Assembly: GCA_021732545.1 (NCBI GenBank)
Contig: JAKFUW010000014.1
Location: 1 to 5,573, forward strand
Reading direction: 5' to 3'
From: Alphaproteobacteria bacterium
Lineage (GTDB): Bacteria; Pseudomonadota; Alphaproteobacteria; Rickettsiales; UBA3002
Length of the DNA: 5,573 nucleotides
Every line of letters starts with the position of its first letter. Positions within the stretch are counted from its first letter, which is position 1. This document shows, piece by piece, positions 1 to 4,920 of this stretch. The notes under the pieces were generated by a model, which saw only the letters and a list, made by a program, of their open reading frames with translations, had not been told where the DNA came from and made no database searches. A program made the position numbers and the translations under genes.

Positions 1-1221
1 ATATAATGATTGTTCCAAAGCTTCGCGGTGACGTTCGCGGGTGATCATCGGGCTTTGTGAAGGCGTAATCCGCTGCGTGATGATTTGAGTAAGCGTGCTG
101 ATGAGTGATTGAATGGTTTCGGGCTGGTGAATGCTGACCAATAATGGGTCATGATTCAAGATCATTTCGGATTTAAAACCAGGTAAAATCTGATCGCATT
201 TGGTGAGAATAACAAGGGTATTTTCATCGATTAAATGAAGTGTTTGGCTATCCAGTTTCGGATACGAAATAATATCAAATAAAGCAAGCTTTAGGTCGGC
301 TTGCGATGCCTTGAGATGGGTGCGGCGGATGCCCTCTTGTTCGATGAAATCAGACGTTTCGCGAAGCCCTGCTGTATCAGTTAGGGTCACGGTGAAGCCT
401 CCAAGCTCCAAATGGACGTCGATGGTGTCGCGGGTGGTGCCCGCTTGGTCGGAAACGATGGCGACATCTTGTTTGGCCAGTGCATTGAGCAGACTGGACT
501 TGCCTGCATTAGGTGCACCGATGATGACCACGCGTACACCGTCACGGACGATTTGTGCTTGACGGCCATCGGCCAACAATCCAGCAATTCGTGCACAAAT
601 CGAATGGATGTGAGTGCGTGCTTCATCGATGACATCAGGTGGAATCTCTTCATCGGGAAAATCGATATAGGCTTCCATCATCGCCATGGCATGCACCATA
701 TCGGCGCGCAGTGAATCGTAATTTTGTGCAACATTGCCTTGCATGAGAGTCAGTGCTTGGCGATGTTGCGACGCAGTTTGGGCGTCGATTAAATCGGCGA
801 GGCCTTCAACTTCTATCAGATTCATTTTTCCATGTAACAATGCACGTTTCGAAAATTCTCCGGCCAATGCCATGCGACATTGCGGATGCTGGTTGATGAC
901 CTGCATCAACGTACGAATCACCACCGCGCTGCCGTGGCATTGAATTTCCAGCACGTCTTCGCCAGTGAAGCTGTGGGGAGCGGGAAAATAAAGCAGCAAG
1001 GCTTGGTCGATCAATGCGTGCGTTTCAGGATGATACAATGAGGCAAGGGTGGCGATTCGCGGGGCAGGGCAGGCAGCAACACCAAGCCATGCAGGGATGT
1101 GCGCGGCAGCAGCGCCCGATACACGCAAGATGGCAACGCCCGCACGCCCCGATGCGCTGGCGAGTGCCACAATGGTATGGCGGGCACAGGCGGGGGAATT
1201 TGTGGCATCAAGCGTAGACAT
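1..1221 (-). CDS. mnmE: tRNA uridine-5-carboxymethylaminomethyl(34) synthesis GTPase MnmE (C-terminus cut by window edge)
   Basis: MnmE (TrmE) is a cytoplasmic GTPase that works with MnmG to install the carboxymethylaminomethyl group on U34 of certain tRNAs, using a formyl-tetrahydrofolate-family cofactor. The frame is open without interruption from the ATG at 1221 to the left edge, giving 407 visible residues; the family is usually about 440-460, so only the C-terminal end with the Cys-x-Gly-Lys motif should be missing. Visible landmarks are the N-terminal 'TIVALASASGRAGVAILRVSG' type segment, 'SFTGEDVLEIQCHG', 'GEFSKRALLHGKMNLIEVEG' and 'IDFPDEEIP'. The G domain follows with G1 GAPNAGKSS (about 235-243), G2 AGTTRD (260-265), G3 DTAG (282-285) and G4 TKCD (340-343). 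The start is the first in-frame ATG after a TAA near 1280 (minus strand), with only a weak purine-rich GAGA upstream. It is divergent from the quinone oxidoreductase gene. The assignment is secure. Confidence 0.96.
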   Translation of the reverse strand, partial: MSTLDATNSPACARHTIVALASASGRAGVAILRVSGAAAAHIPAWLGVAACPAPRIATLASLYHPETHALIDQALLLYFPAPHSFTGEDVLEIQCHGSAVVIRTLMQVINQHPQCRMALAGEFSKRALLHGKMNLIEVEGLADLIDAQTASQHRQALTLMQGNVAQNYDSLRADMVHAMAMMEAYIDFPDEEIPPDVIDEARTHIHSICARIAGLLADGRQAQIVRDGVRVVIIGAPNAGKSSLLNALAKQDVAIVSDQAGTTRDTIDVHLELGGFTVTLTDTAGLRETSDFIEQEGIRRTHLKASQADLKLALFDIISYPKLDSQTLHLIDENTLVILTKCDQILPGFKSEMILNHDPLLVSIHQPETIQSLISTLTQIITQRITPSQSPMITRERHREALEQSLY

Positions 1222-1240
1222 TTGATTGATTCTCGTTGGA

Positions 1241-1268
1241 TTTACACGTGCGTTTGAGTAGGTATAAT
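1241..1268 (+). promoter_or_regulatory. Predicted sigma70-type promoter for the quinone oxidoreductase gene
   Basis: A consensus -10 TATAAT lies at 1263-1268 and a near-consensus -35 TTTACA (5 of 6 matches to TTGACA) at 1241-1246, separated by 16 bases. Transcription would start near 1275 and leave a leader of about 20 nt before the ATG at 1295, enough for the weak purine-rich ribosome site ACGAAAG at 1282-1288. The match is by eye only; the perfect -10 and the short intergenic location make it credible. Confidence 0.6.
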
Positions 1269-1291
1269 AAAACTATCATTAACGAAAGCAA
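1264..1291 (-). promoter_or_regulatory. Possible leftward promoter for mnmE, overlapping the rightward one
   Basis: Read on the minus strand, TTGCTT (complement of 1286-1291) and TATTAT (complement of 1264-1269) are 16 bases apart and point toward mnmE. The -10 box lies on the same A/T-rich bases as the -10 of the rightward promoter, so the two polymerases would compete. The match is weaker than on the other strand. mnmE may also use another start site that I cannot distinguish. Confidence 0.35.
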
Positions 1292-1294
1292 ATC

Positions 1295-2281
1295 ATGACC
1301 TACGCGATTGTGATTCATGAACCCGGTGGGCCTGAGGCCTTGCAGTGGCAGGAAGTGGCAATGCCGCAGCCGCAAGGTGATCAGGTGTTGATCCGCCAGA
1401 TTGCGGTGGGCTTAAACTTCATCGATGTCTATCACCGAATGGGCTATTATAAGCTCAAACAACTGCCCGCCATTATCGGCTCGGAAGGGGCAGGGGAAGT
1501 GGTTGCCGTGGGGCCCGATTGCCAGCTGGGTTACGTGCCAGGCCAGCGCGTGTGCTATGCGGGAGGGCCGATGGGTGGCTATGCCCAACACCGCGTGATT
1601 CCGGAACGCTGGTTGGTTGGTATCCCTGATAATTTATCGTTTGAGTTGGCGGCAGGGGTGATGGCCAAAGGCTTGACTGCGCATTATCTGCTCAAACGCA
1701 CCTTTTATGTGGATCCCAATACCACCATGCTGGTGCATGCCGCTGCGGGCGGCGTGGGGCTGCTGTTGTGCCAGTGGGGAAAAATATTAGGAGCGACCGT
1801 GATTGGTACGGTCGGCAGCGACGAAAAGGCCGAGCTTGCGCGCAAGAATGGCTGCGAATATCCGATCAATTATAACACGGAAGATTTTGTAGAGCGCGTG
1901 CGCGATGTTACTGGCGGGCGCAAATGCAATGTGGTCTATGATTCGGTGGGGGCGGATACCTTCATGCGCTCACTTGATTGCCTGATGAATTTTGGTTTAA
2001 TGGTGAGCTATGGCCAATCATCAGGGCCAGCTCCCGCGATTGACATGGGCGAGCTGCAAAAGCGCGGATCGCTATTTTGCACGCGCCCGAGCCTCGAGCA
2101 TTATATTCAAGACCCGACCGAATATATCATCGGCGCTACCGCCATTTTGCAGCTGGTGGCCGAGGGAAAGGTTCGTGTGAATGTGAAGCAGAGTTATTAT
2201 CTCAAAGATGCCGCCCGCGCCCACGCCGACCTTGAAGCACGCAAAACCACGGGCGCGACGATTTTCTTTACGGAGGCGTGA
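1295..2281 (+). CDS. qor: NADPH:quinone oxidoreductase (zeta-crystallin type, zinc-independent MDR family)
   Basis: This 328-residue protein has the length and layout of bacterial QOR1 (E. coli Qor is 327 residues), a soluble NADPH-dependent enzyme that reduces quinones, classically by one-electron transfer. The GroES-like catalytic domain spans about 1-125, with GGPEALQ near the start, NFIDVYHRMGYY (41-52) and GSEGAGEVVAVG (62-73). The Rossmann domain follows, with the nucleotide motif HAAAGGVG (148-155), 'CQWGKILGATVIGTVG', 'VVYDSVGADTFMRSLDCL' and 'GSLFCTRPSLEHYI', all characteristic of this subfamily. The cysteine/histidine zinc ligands of alcohol dehydrogenases are absent, as expected. 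The ATG at 1295 aligns with the family N-terminus and sits about 27 bases after a strong -10 box. It is probably monocistronic. Its last 13 codons recur in degraded form beyond brnA (2922-2961), which is unusual. Family assignment is very secure; the physiological substrate is inferred. Confidence 0.94.
   Translation: MTYAIVIHEPGGPEALQWQEVAMPQPQGDQVLIRQIAVGLNFIDVYHRMGYYKLKQLPAIIGSEGAGEVVAVGPDCQLGYVPGQRVCYAGGPMGGYAQHRVIPERWLVGIPDNLSFELAAGVMAKGLTAHYLLKRTFYVDPNTTMLVHAAAGGVGLLLCQWGKILGATVIGTVGSDEKAELARKNGCEYPINYNTEDFVERVRDVTGGRKCNVVYDSVGADTFMRSLDCLMNFGLMVSYGQSSGPAPAIDMGELQKRGSLFCTRPSLEHYIQDPTEYIIGATAILQLVAEGKVRVNVKQSYYLKDAARAHADLEARKTTGATIFFTEA
2242..2281 (+). repeat. Left copy of the direct repeat flanking brnTA (functional end of qor)
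   Basis: These 40 bases encode residues 317-328 and the stop codon of the quinone oxidoreductase (plus one preceding base) and are the partner of the remnant at 2922-2961. The repeat ends at the stop codon. Past it the two sides show only scattered matches such as a shared ATTCAT (2293-2298 and 2974-2979). As a pair, the copies could be attachment-site-like boundaries or the traces of an old gene duplication. Confidence 0.75.
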
Positions 2282-2296
2282 AATCCCACACCATTC

Positions 2297-2352
2297 ATTT
2301 AAAGTAGCTCCTTTTAATCTTGATTGTGACATTAAAAGGTGCTACTTTAAAT
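2297..2352. repeat. Large near-perfect inverted repeat directly upstream of brnT (candidate operator / hairpin)
   Basis: Two 22-nt arms, 2297-2318 and 2331-2352, are reverse complements except for one mismatch (2309 against 2340), separated by a 12-nt spacer. Each arm contains TTTAAAGTAGC or its complement at the outer end. The right arm ends 4 bases before the brnT ATG. The position, symmetry and overlap with candidate promoter boxes suggest an operator for the BrnA ribbon-helix-helix antitoxin, because brnTA operons are known to be autoregulated; this is inference. In RNA it would form a long A/U-rich hairpin. It is not a classical terminator, since the stem is not GC-rich and no U-run follows. 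Confidence 0.75.
2321..2348 (+). promoter_or_regulatory. Candidate brnTA promoter embedded in the inverted repeat
   Basis: TTGATT at 2321-2326 and TACTTT at 2343-2348 are separated by 16 bases, and a second pairing, TTGTGA (2325-2330) with TTAAAT (2347-2352), also has 16. Both are partial matches to the sigma70 consensus. Either would start transcription at or just before the brnT ATG, with the promoter covered by the right arm of the inverted repeat. That arrangement would suit repression by a bound antitoxin complex. The boxes are weak, so this is a suggestion. Confidence 0.35.
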
Positions 2353-2356
2353 ACAG

Positions 2357-2641
2357 ATGAAGGTAACATTTGATCCAGCAAAGAGTCAGGCAAATATCGC
2401 CAAGCGAAACCTCTCCTTTGAGCGTGCTGCGCAGATGGACTTTGTCAATGCCGTGCATTTGATCGATGACCGAAACGATTATGGTGAAGTCAGGCGTATT
2501 GCCGTTGGTCATCTCGATGATAGGCTGCATGTTTTATGTTATACATGGCGAGCAAACTTCATGCATGTGATCAGCTTTCGCAAAGCAAACCAAAAAGAAG
2601 CGAGGAAATATGGCAAACCACACAAAACCACTCACCACTAA
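2357..2641 (+). CDS. brnT: BrnT family toxin (type II toxin-antitoxin, ribonuclease-like)
   Basis: This 94-residue basic protein fits the BrnT (DUF497) family: small RelE-fold toxins that inhibit translation by acting as ribonucleases and are neutralised by tight binding to BrnA. Family features visible are F-D-x-x-K at 5-9, N13, K16-R17-N18, F21-E22-x-A24, G43-E44-x-R46 followed by V50-G51, 'LHVLCYTWR' (57-65), and the C-terminal 'ISFRKANQKEARKY' (72-85), which corresponds to the usual I-S-A-R-K-A...E...Y. Toxin comes first and antitoxin second, as is typical for this family. It overlaps brnA by 32 bases in another frame. No Shine-Dalgarno sequence is visible before the ATG, where the bases are the end of the inverted repeat, so translation may be poor or leaderless. 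The family call is strong; activity is not shown by sequence alone. Confidence 0.9.
   Translation: MKVTFDPAKSQANIAKRNLSFERAAQMDFVNAVHLIDDRNDYGEVRRIAVGHLDDRLHVLCYTWRANFMHVISFRKANQKEARKYGKPHKTTHH
2602..2609 (+). promoter_or_regulatory. Ribosome binding site of brnA inside the end of brnT
   Basis: GAGGAAAT at 2602-2609 directly precedes the ATG at 2610. The GAGG core lies 4 bases from the start codon, slightly close but clear. It supports the ATG at 2610 as the brnA start despite the 32-base overlap with brnT, and contrasts with the absence of such a site before brnT. Confidence 0.6.
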
Positions 2642-2894
2642 AGCAGGGCAGGTGCGTGAACTGACCGCTCAAGATTTTGATACAGCCATGCGTTTTTCTG
2701 ATCTGCCAGAGGAATTGCAGAAGGGGTTAATGTCGCTCAAAAAGCGTGGTCGTCCTGCAGTGGCGGCACCAAAAAAAGTGAAGAGTTTTAAATTATATCC
2801 TGATCTGATTGAAGCGATCACGTCGTCGGGTAAAGGTTATAATGCGCGTGTGGAAGCGGTGCTACGCGCAGCGCTTGTTGAAGGGCGGCTGTAG
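2610..2894 (+). CDS. brnA: BrnA family antitoxin (ribbon-helix-helix)
   Basis: This 94-residue protein is the partner antitoxin of the preceding BrnT. The C-terminal half carries the BrnA signature: a GRP motif at 47-49, then a short beta strand 'VKSFKLYPDLIEAI' (57-70), the 'SSGKGYNARVEAVLRAAL' turn and helix (72-89), matching the usual 'GKGWQTRINAALR' type segment. This is a ribbon-helix-helix DNA-binding fold that dimerises and, with BrnT, represses the operon. The N-terminal part, containing 'AMRFSDLPEELQKGL', is the variable region expected to wrap the toxin. The start at 2610 is chosen for its GAGG ribosome site. Overlap with brnT implies co-transcription and possible translational coupling. 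The likely operator is the inverted repeat at 2297-2352. The identification is confident from both motif and neighbour. Confidence 0.9.
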   Translation: MANHTKPLTTKAGQVRELTAQDFDTAMRFSDLPEELQKGLMSLKKRGRPAVAAPKKVKSFKLYPDLIEAITSSGKGYNARVEAVLRAALVEGRL

Positions 2895-2921
2895 TTTTAT
2901 CTCGCCAGTGCTATCTTTGCC

Positions 2922-2961
2922 CAAAACCACGGGCGAGACGTTCTTCTTTACGCAAGCGTGA
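2922..2961 (+). pseudogene. Degraded duplicate of the qor 3' end downstream of brnA
   Basis: Positions 2922-2961 align without gaps to the last 40 bases of the qor gene (2242-2281), with 5 mismatches by my count. In the matching frame the fragment reads KTTGETFFFTQA followed by TGA, against KTTGATIFFTEA and TGA at the real gene end, and both stops fall at the same column. Upstream of 2922 similarity stops, and no start or longer frame belongs to it, so it is a non-coding remnant. It overlaps the GTG at 2958 that could extend the next gene. The two copies bracket brnTA at an offset of 680 bp. Confidence 0.8.
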
Positions 2962-2983
2962 GCCTTGCAAATGATTCATCTTT

Positions 2984-2987
2984 GAGG
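2984..2987 (+). promoter_or_regulatory. Ribosome binding site supporting the ATG at 3000
   Basis: GAGG at 2984-2987 lies 12 bases before the ATG at 3000. The gap is somewhat long, but the in-frame GTG at 2958 lacks a comparable site and overlaps the qor-end remnant. Confidence 0.4.
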
Positions 2988-2999
2988 CATACTACCCTT

Positions 3000-3233
3000 A
3001 TGGCTGATTCTGTAACGAATGAACTGATTTACGAAGTGCTCAAAGATGTGCGTGAAAATCAATATCACACGCACCGCAAAATCTCGTTTATTGAAGATGA
3101 GTTAAAATCGCACCGCGCTCATGCCCATGCAATGCAGGAAGACATTAACAACATCCAGTTTAAACTGCGCGACATCGAAACCGAATTTGACCGTATGCGG
3201 GTGCGGTTTGGCTTGATTGATCCTGCGCACTGA
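3000..3233 (+). CDS. Small predicted coiled-coil protein of unknown function
   Basis: This 77-residue protein begins MADSVTNELIYEVLKDVRENQ. It then runs almost entirely as a predicted amphipathic helix, 'RKISFIEDELK...MQEDINNIQFKLRDIETEFDRMRVRFGLID', with Ile, Leu, Met and Phe spaced roughly as heptads, so I expect a soluble coiled-coil oligomer. There is no signal peptide, membrane segment or catalytic motif. Small proteins opening with a similar 'TNELIYEVLK' phrase and continuing as a coiled coil are, from memory, common as uncharacterised proteins in alphaproteobacteria; I do not know a function. An in-frame GTG at 2958 would add 14 residues, but that extension lies on the duplicated qor end and looks non-coding. 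The gene sits 105 bases after brnA and converges with the transporter operon. Good charge pattern and clean frame make it a likely real gene. Confidence 0.72.
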   Translation: MADSVTNELIYEVLKDVRENQYHTHRKISFIEDELKSHRAHAHAMQEDINNIQFKLRDIETEFDRMRVRFGLIDPAH

Positions 3234-3238
3234 ACCGG

Positions 3239-3266
3239 ATACCGGTGTTGCTTCGCAAACCGGTAT
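3239..3266. terminator. Stem-loop in the convergent spacer (possible bidirectional terminator)
   Basis: ATACCGGT (3239-3246) pairs perfectly with ACCGGTAT (3259-3266). Inside them TTGC (3248-3251) pairs with GCAA (3255-3258) around a TTC loop, leaving one bulged G at 3247. This makes a 12-bp stem between two converging genes, 5 bases after the stop of the small coiled-coil gene. There is no U-run on either side, so it is not a textbook intrinsic terminator. It could still act as an mRNA 3'-end stabiliser or a weak two-way terminator. Confidence 0.5.
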
Positions 3267-3301
3267 GACAGCCCTTACATTACACGCCGCGGGGGGGCGA
3301 A

Positions 3302-4882
3302 TCACCCCATCGCAGCGGAAATCAGCGCTTTGGTGTAGTCGTGCTGCGGGGATTGGAAAAGCAATTCGGTGGGTTGATGTTCAACCAGCTGTCCGGATTT
3401 CAGCACGACGACCTCGTGGCAGATGGCGCGGATGACGCGCAGATCGTGGCTGATGAATAAATAAGACAATCCGTCGTGCGCTTGGAACTGTTTAAGCAGA
3501 TCGAGAATTTGCGATTGCACGGTGAGATCGAGCGCGGAGGTCGGTTCATCCAGCACCACGAGTGCGGGTTTTAAAATCATCGCGCGGGCAATGTTGATGC
3601 GCTGGCGCTGCCCGCCTGAGAATTCATGCGGGTAGCGGTTGGCCATTGCGGCCTCTAGCCCGACACGCTCAAGGATGCTTGCAACGGCCTCATCGCGTTG
3701 CGCGAGGGTTTGGGCAGGGGCATGCACACGCAAGCCCTCTGCGATGCTCTGGCCCACGCTCATGCGCGGATTGAGGCTGGAAAGCGGGTCTTGAAACACA
3801 ATCTGCATCGAGCGGCGCAAGGGACGCATCGCCTTCTTGCCTTTTGTATCCAAATGCTCATCCATAAAGATGATTTTGCCCTCACTGTGTATCAAACGGA
3901 TGAGAGCCAACCCCAGACTGGTCTTTCCAGAGCCAGATTCGCCCACAATGCCGATGGATTGTCTCGATTTTAGCGACAATGAGAGATTTTCGACCGCCGT
4001 GAAGGATGCACTGACCTTGCCCCAGATATTTTTGCGGGTGGTAAAGCTTACTTTTAGCTGCTCGCAGCGCAGGAGTTCTTTGGTATCAGCGGGCAGCGCC
4101 ACGGCGTGGCCACGTGGTTGCGAGGCCAGCAGCGTTTGGGTGTAAATGTGTTTGGGGTTAGCAAATACTTCGCGTGTGTCGCCACTTTCAACGATAGAGC
4201 CTTGCTGCATGATCGCCACGCGCTCGGCACGTTTTTGCACGAGGGTGAGATCGTGAGTGATAAGCAGCACCGCAAGCCCAAGCCGCGTTTGCAGGTCTTT
4301 GAGTGTATCGAGAATCTGCGTTTGCAGCGAGACATCGAGCGCGGTGGTGGGTTCATCGGCGATGAGAATATCCGGGCGGTTGGCAATCGCCATCGCAATC
4401 ATCACCCGTTGGCGCTGCCCGCCGGAAAGCTGATGCGGATAGGCGCTCATGCGCGTGGCAAATTCGGCCAAACCCACTTCGGCCAGCAACTCGGTCATGC
4501 GGGCATGGAGTGCGGATTTATCGAGCTTTTGGTGCAGCAAAATGGATTCGGAAAGCTGGCGGCCAATAGTATGCAGCGGATTGAGCGCACTCATCGGTTC
4601 TTGGAAGATCATCCCAAAACGCCGTCCACGCAAAGCCTGCATGGCGGGCTCGGTAGCTTCCAGCAGATTGGTGCCATCCCACATGATTTCACCGCTGATA
4701 CGCGCATTGCCGCCAAGCAAGCGCATGATGGCGAGCGCGGTCACCGATTTTCCTGAACCTGATTCACCCACAATCGCGAGCATCTGCCCGCGCTCTAAGT
4801 TCAGGTTGATGCCGCGCACGGCGTGCACCGGATTGGCGCCGTCGAAATGGATATGTAAATCGCGGATGGCAAGCAGGCTCAT
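3302..4882 (-). CDS. yejF: Peptide/microcin C-type ABC importer, double ATP-binding protein YejF
   Basis: This cytoplasmic ATPase powers import of oligopeptides through the YejBE permease pair and carries two fused ABC domains, as YejF proteins do (about 530 residues; here 526). Domain 1 has Walker A GESGSGKS (39-46), Q-loop Gln94, signature LSGGQ (152-156), Walker B ILIADE (172-177) and switch His210. Domain 2 has GESGSGKT (314-321), Gln364, signature FSGGQ (421-425), Walker B VVLDE (442-446) and His479. Both sites look catalytically complete. Each domain is followed by the peptide-importer C-terminal extension ('HIYTQTLLASQPRG' and 'HDYTKALISAAMG'). I prefer the ATG at 4882, because MSLLAIRDLHIHF matches the family N-terminus. 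An in-frame ATG at 4924 overlaps the yejE stop as ATGA behind a G-rich stretch and would add 14 residues with no family similarity. It is co-transcribed with yejE. Confidence 0.93.
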   Translation of the reverse strand: MSLLAIRDLHIHFDGANPVHAVRGINLNLERGQMLAIVGESGSGKSVTALAIMRLLGGNARISGEIMWDGTNLLEATEPAMQALRGRRFGMIFQEPMSALNPLHTIGRQLSESILLHQKLDKSALHARMTELLAEVGLAEFATRMSAYPHQLSGGQRQRVMIAMAIANRPDILIADEPTTALDVSLQTQILDTLKDLQTRLGLAVLLITHDLTLVQKRAERVAIMQQGSIVESGDTREVFANPKHIYTQTLLASQPRGHAVALPADTKELLRCEQLKVSFTTRKNIWGKVSASFTAVENLSLSLKSRQSIGIVGESGSGKTSLGLALIRLIHSEGKIIFMDEHLDTKGKKAMRPLRRSMQIVFQDPLSSLNPRMSVGQSIAEGLRVHAPAQTLAQRDEAVASILERVGLEAAMANRYPHEFSGGQRQRINIARAMILKPALVVLDEPTSALDLTVQSQILDLLKQFQAHDGLSYLFISHDLRVIRAICHEVVVLKSGQLVEHQPTELLFQSPQHDYTKALISAAMG

Positions 4883-4920
4883 GTGCTTATCTGGTATTCG
4901 CTCTGTGCTAACACAACCGC

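Noticed and set aside
1040..1085. A suspected frameshift in the N-terminal part of mnmE.
   Set aside because: It came from a miscopied base during hand reverse-complementing. Re-reading 1061-1080 base by base gives one continuous frame from 1221 to the left edge.
311..1217. Several open frames of about 60-100 codons on both strands inside mnmE.
   Set aside because: They are out-of-frame shadows of mnmE, have no family-like motifs, and conflict with the conserved GTPase frame.
2297..2352. Integron attC site or intrinsic terminator reading of the brnT-proximal inverted repeat.
   Set aside because: No GTTRRRY/RYYYAAC core sites are seen, and the A/T-rich stem without a U-run does not suit an intrinsic terminator.
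2900..2938. Inverted repeat TCTCGCC (2900-2906) and GGCGAGA (2932-2938) followed by T-rich sequence, a possible brnA terminator.
   Set aside because: Only 7 bp of stem around a 25-nt loop, and the following Ts are interrupted; the right arm also belongs to the qor-end remnant.
2965..2993. Promoter-like pair TTGCAA (2965-2970) and CATACT (2988-2993) before the small gene.
   Set aside because: Each box matches the consensus at only 4 of 6 bases, and the start would leave almost no leader, so it is not listed as a feature.
2958..2999. GTG-initiated extension of the small coiled-coil protein.
   Set aside because: The extension begins in the qor-end remnant, lacks a good ribosome site, and its residues do not continue the charged helical character. 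The ATG at 3000 is preferred.
3285..3300. Run of seven Gs (3291-3297) as a slippage site.
   Set aside because: It lies outside all genes, just beyond the yejF stop, so slippage would not alter a protein.
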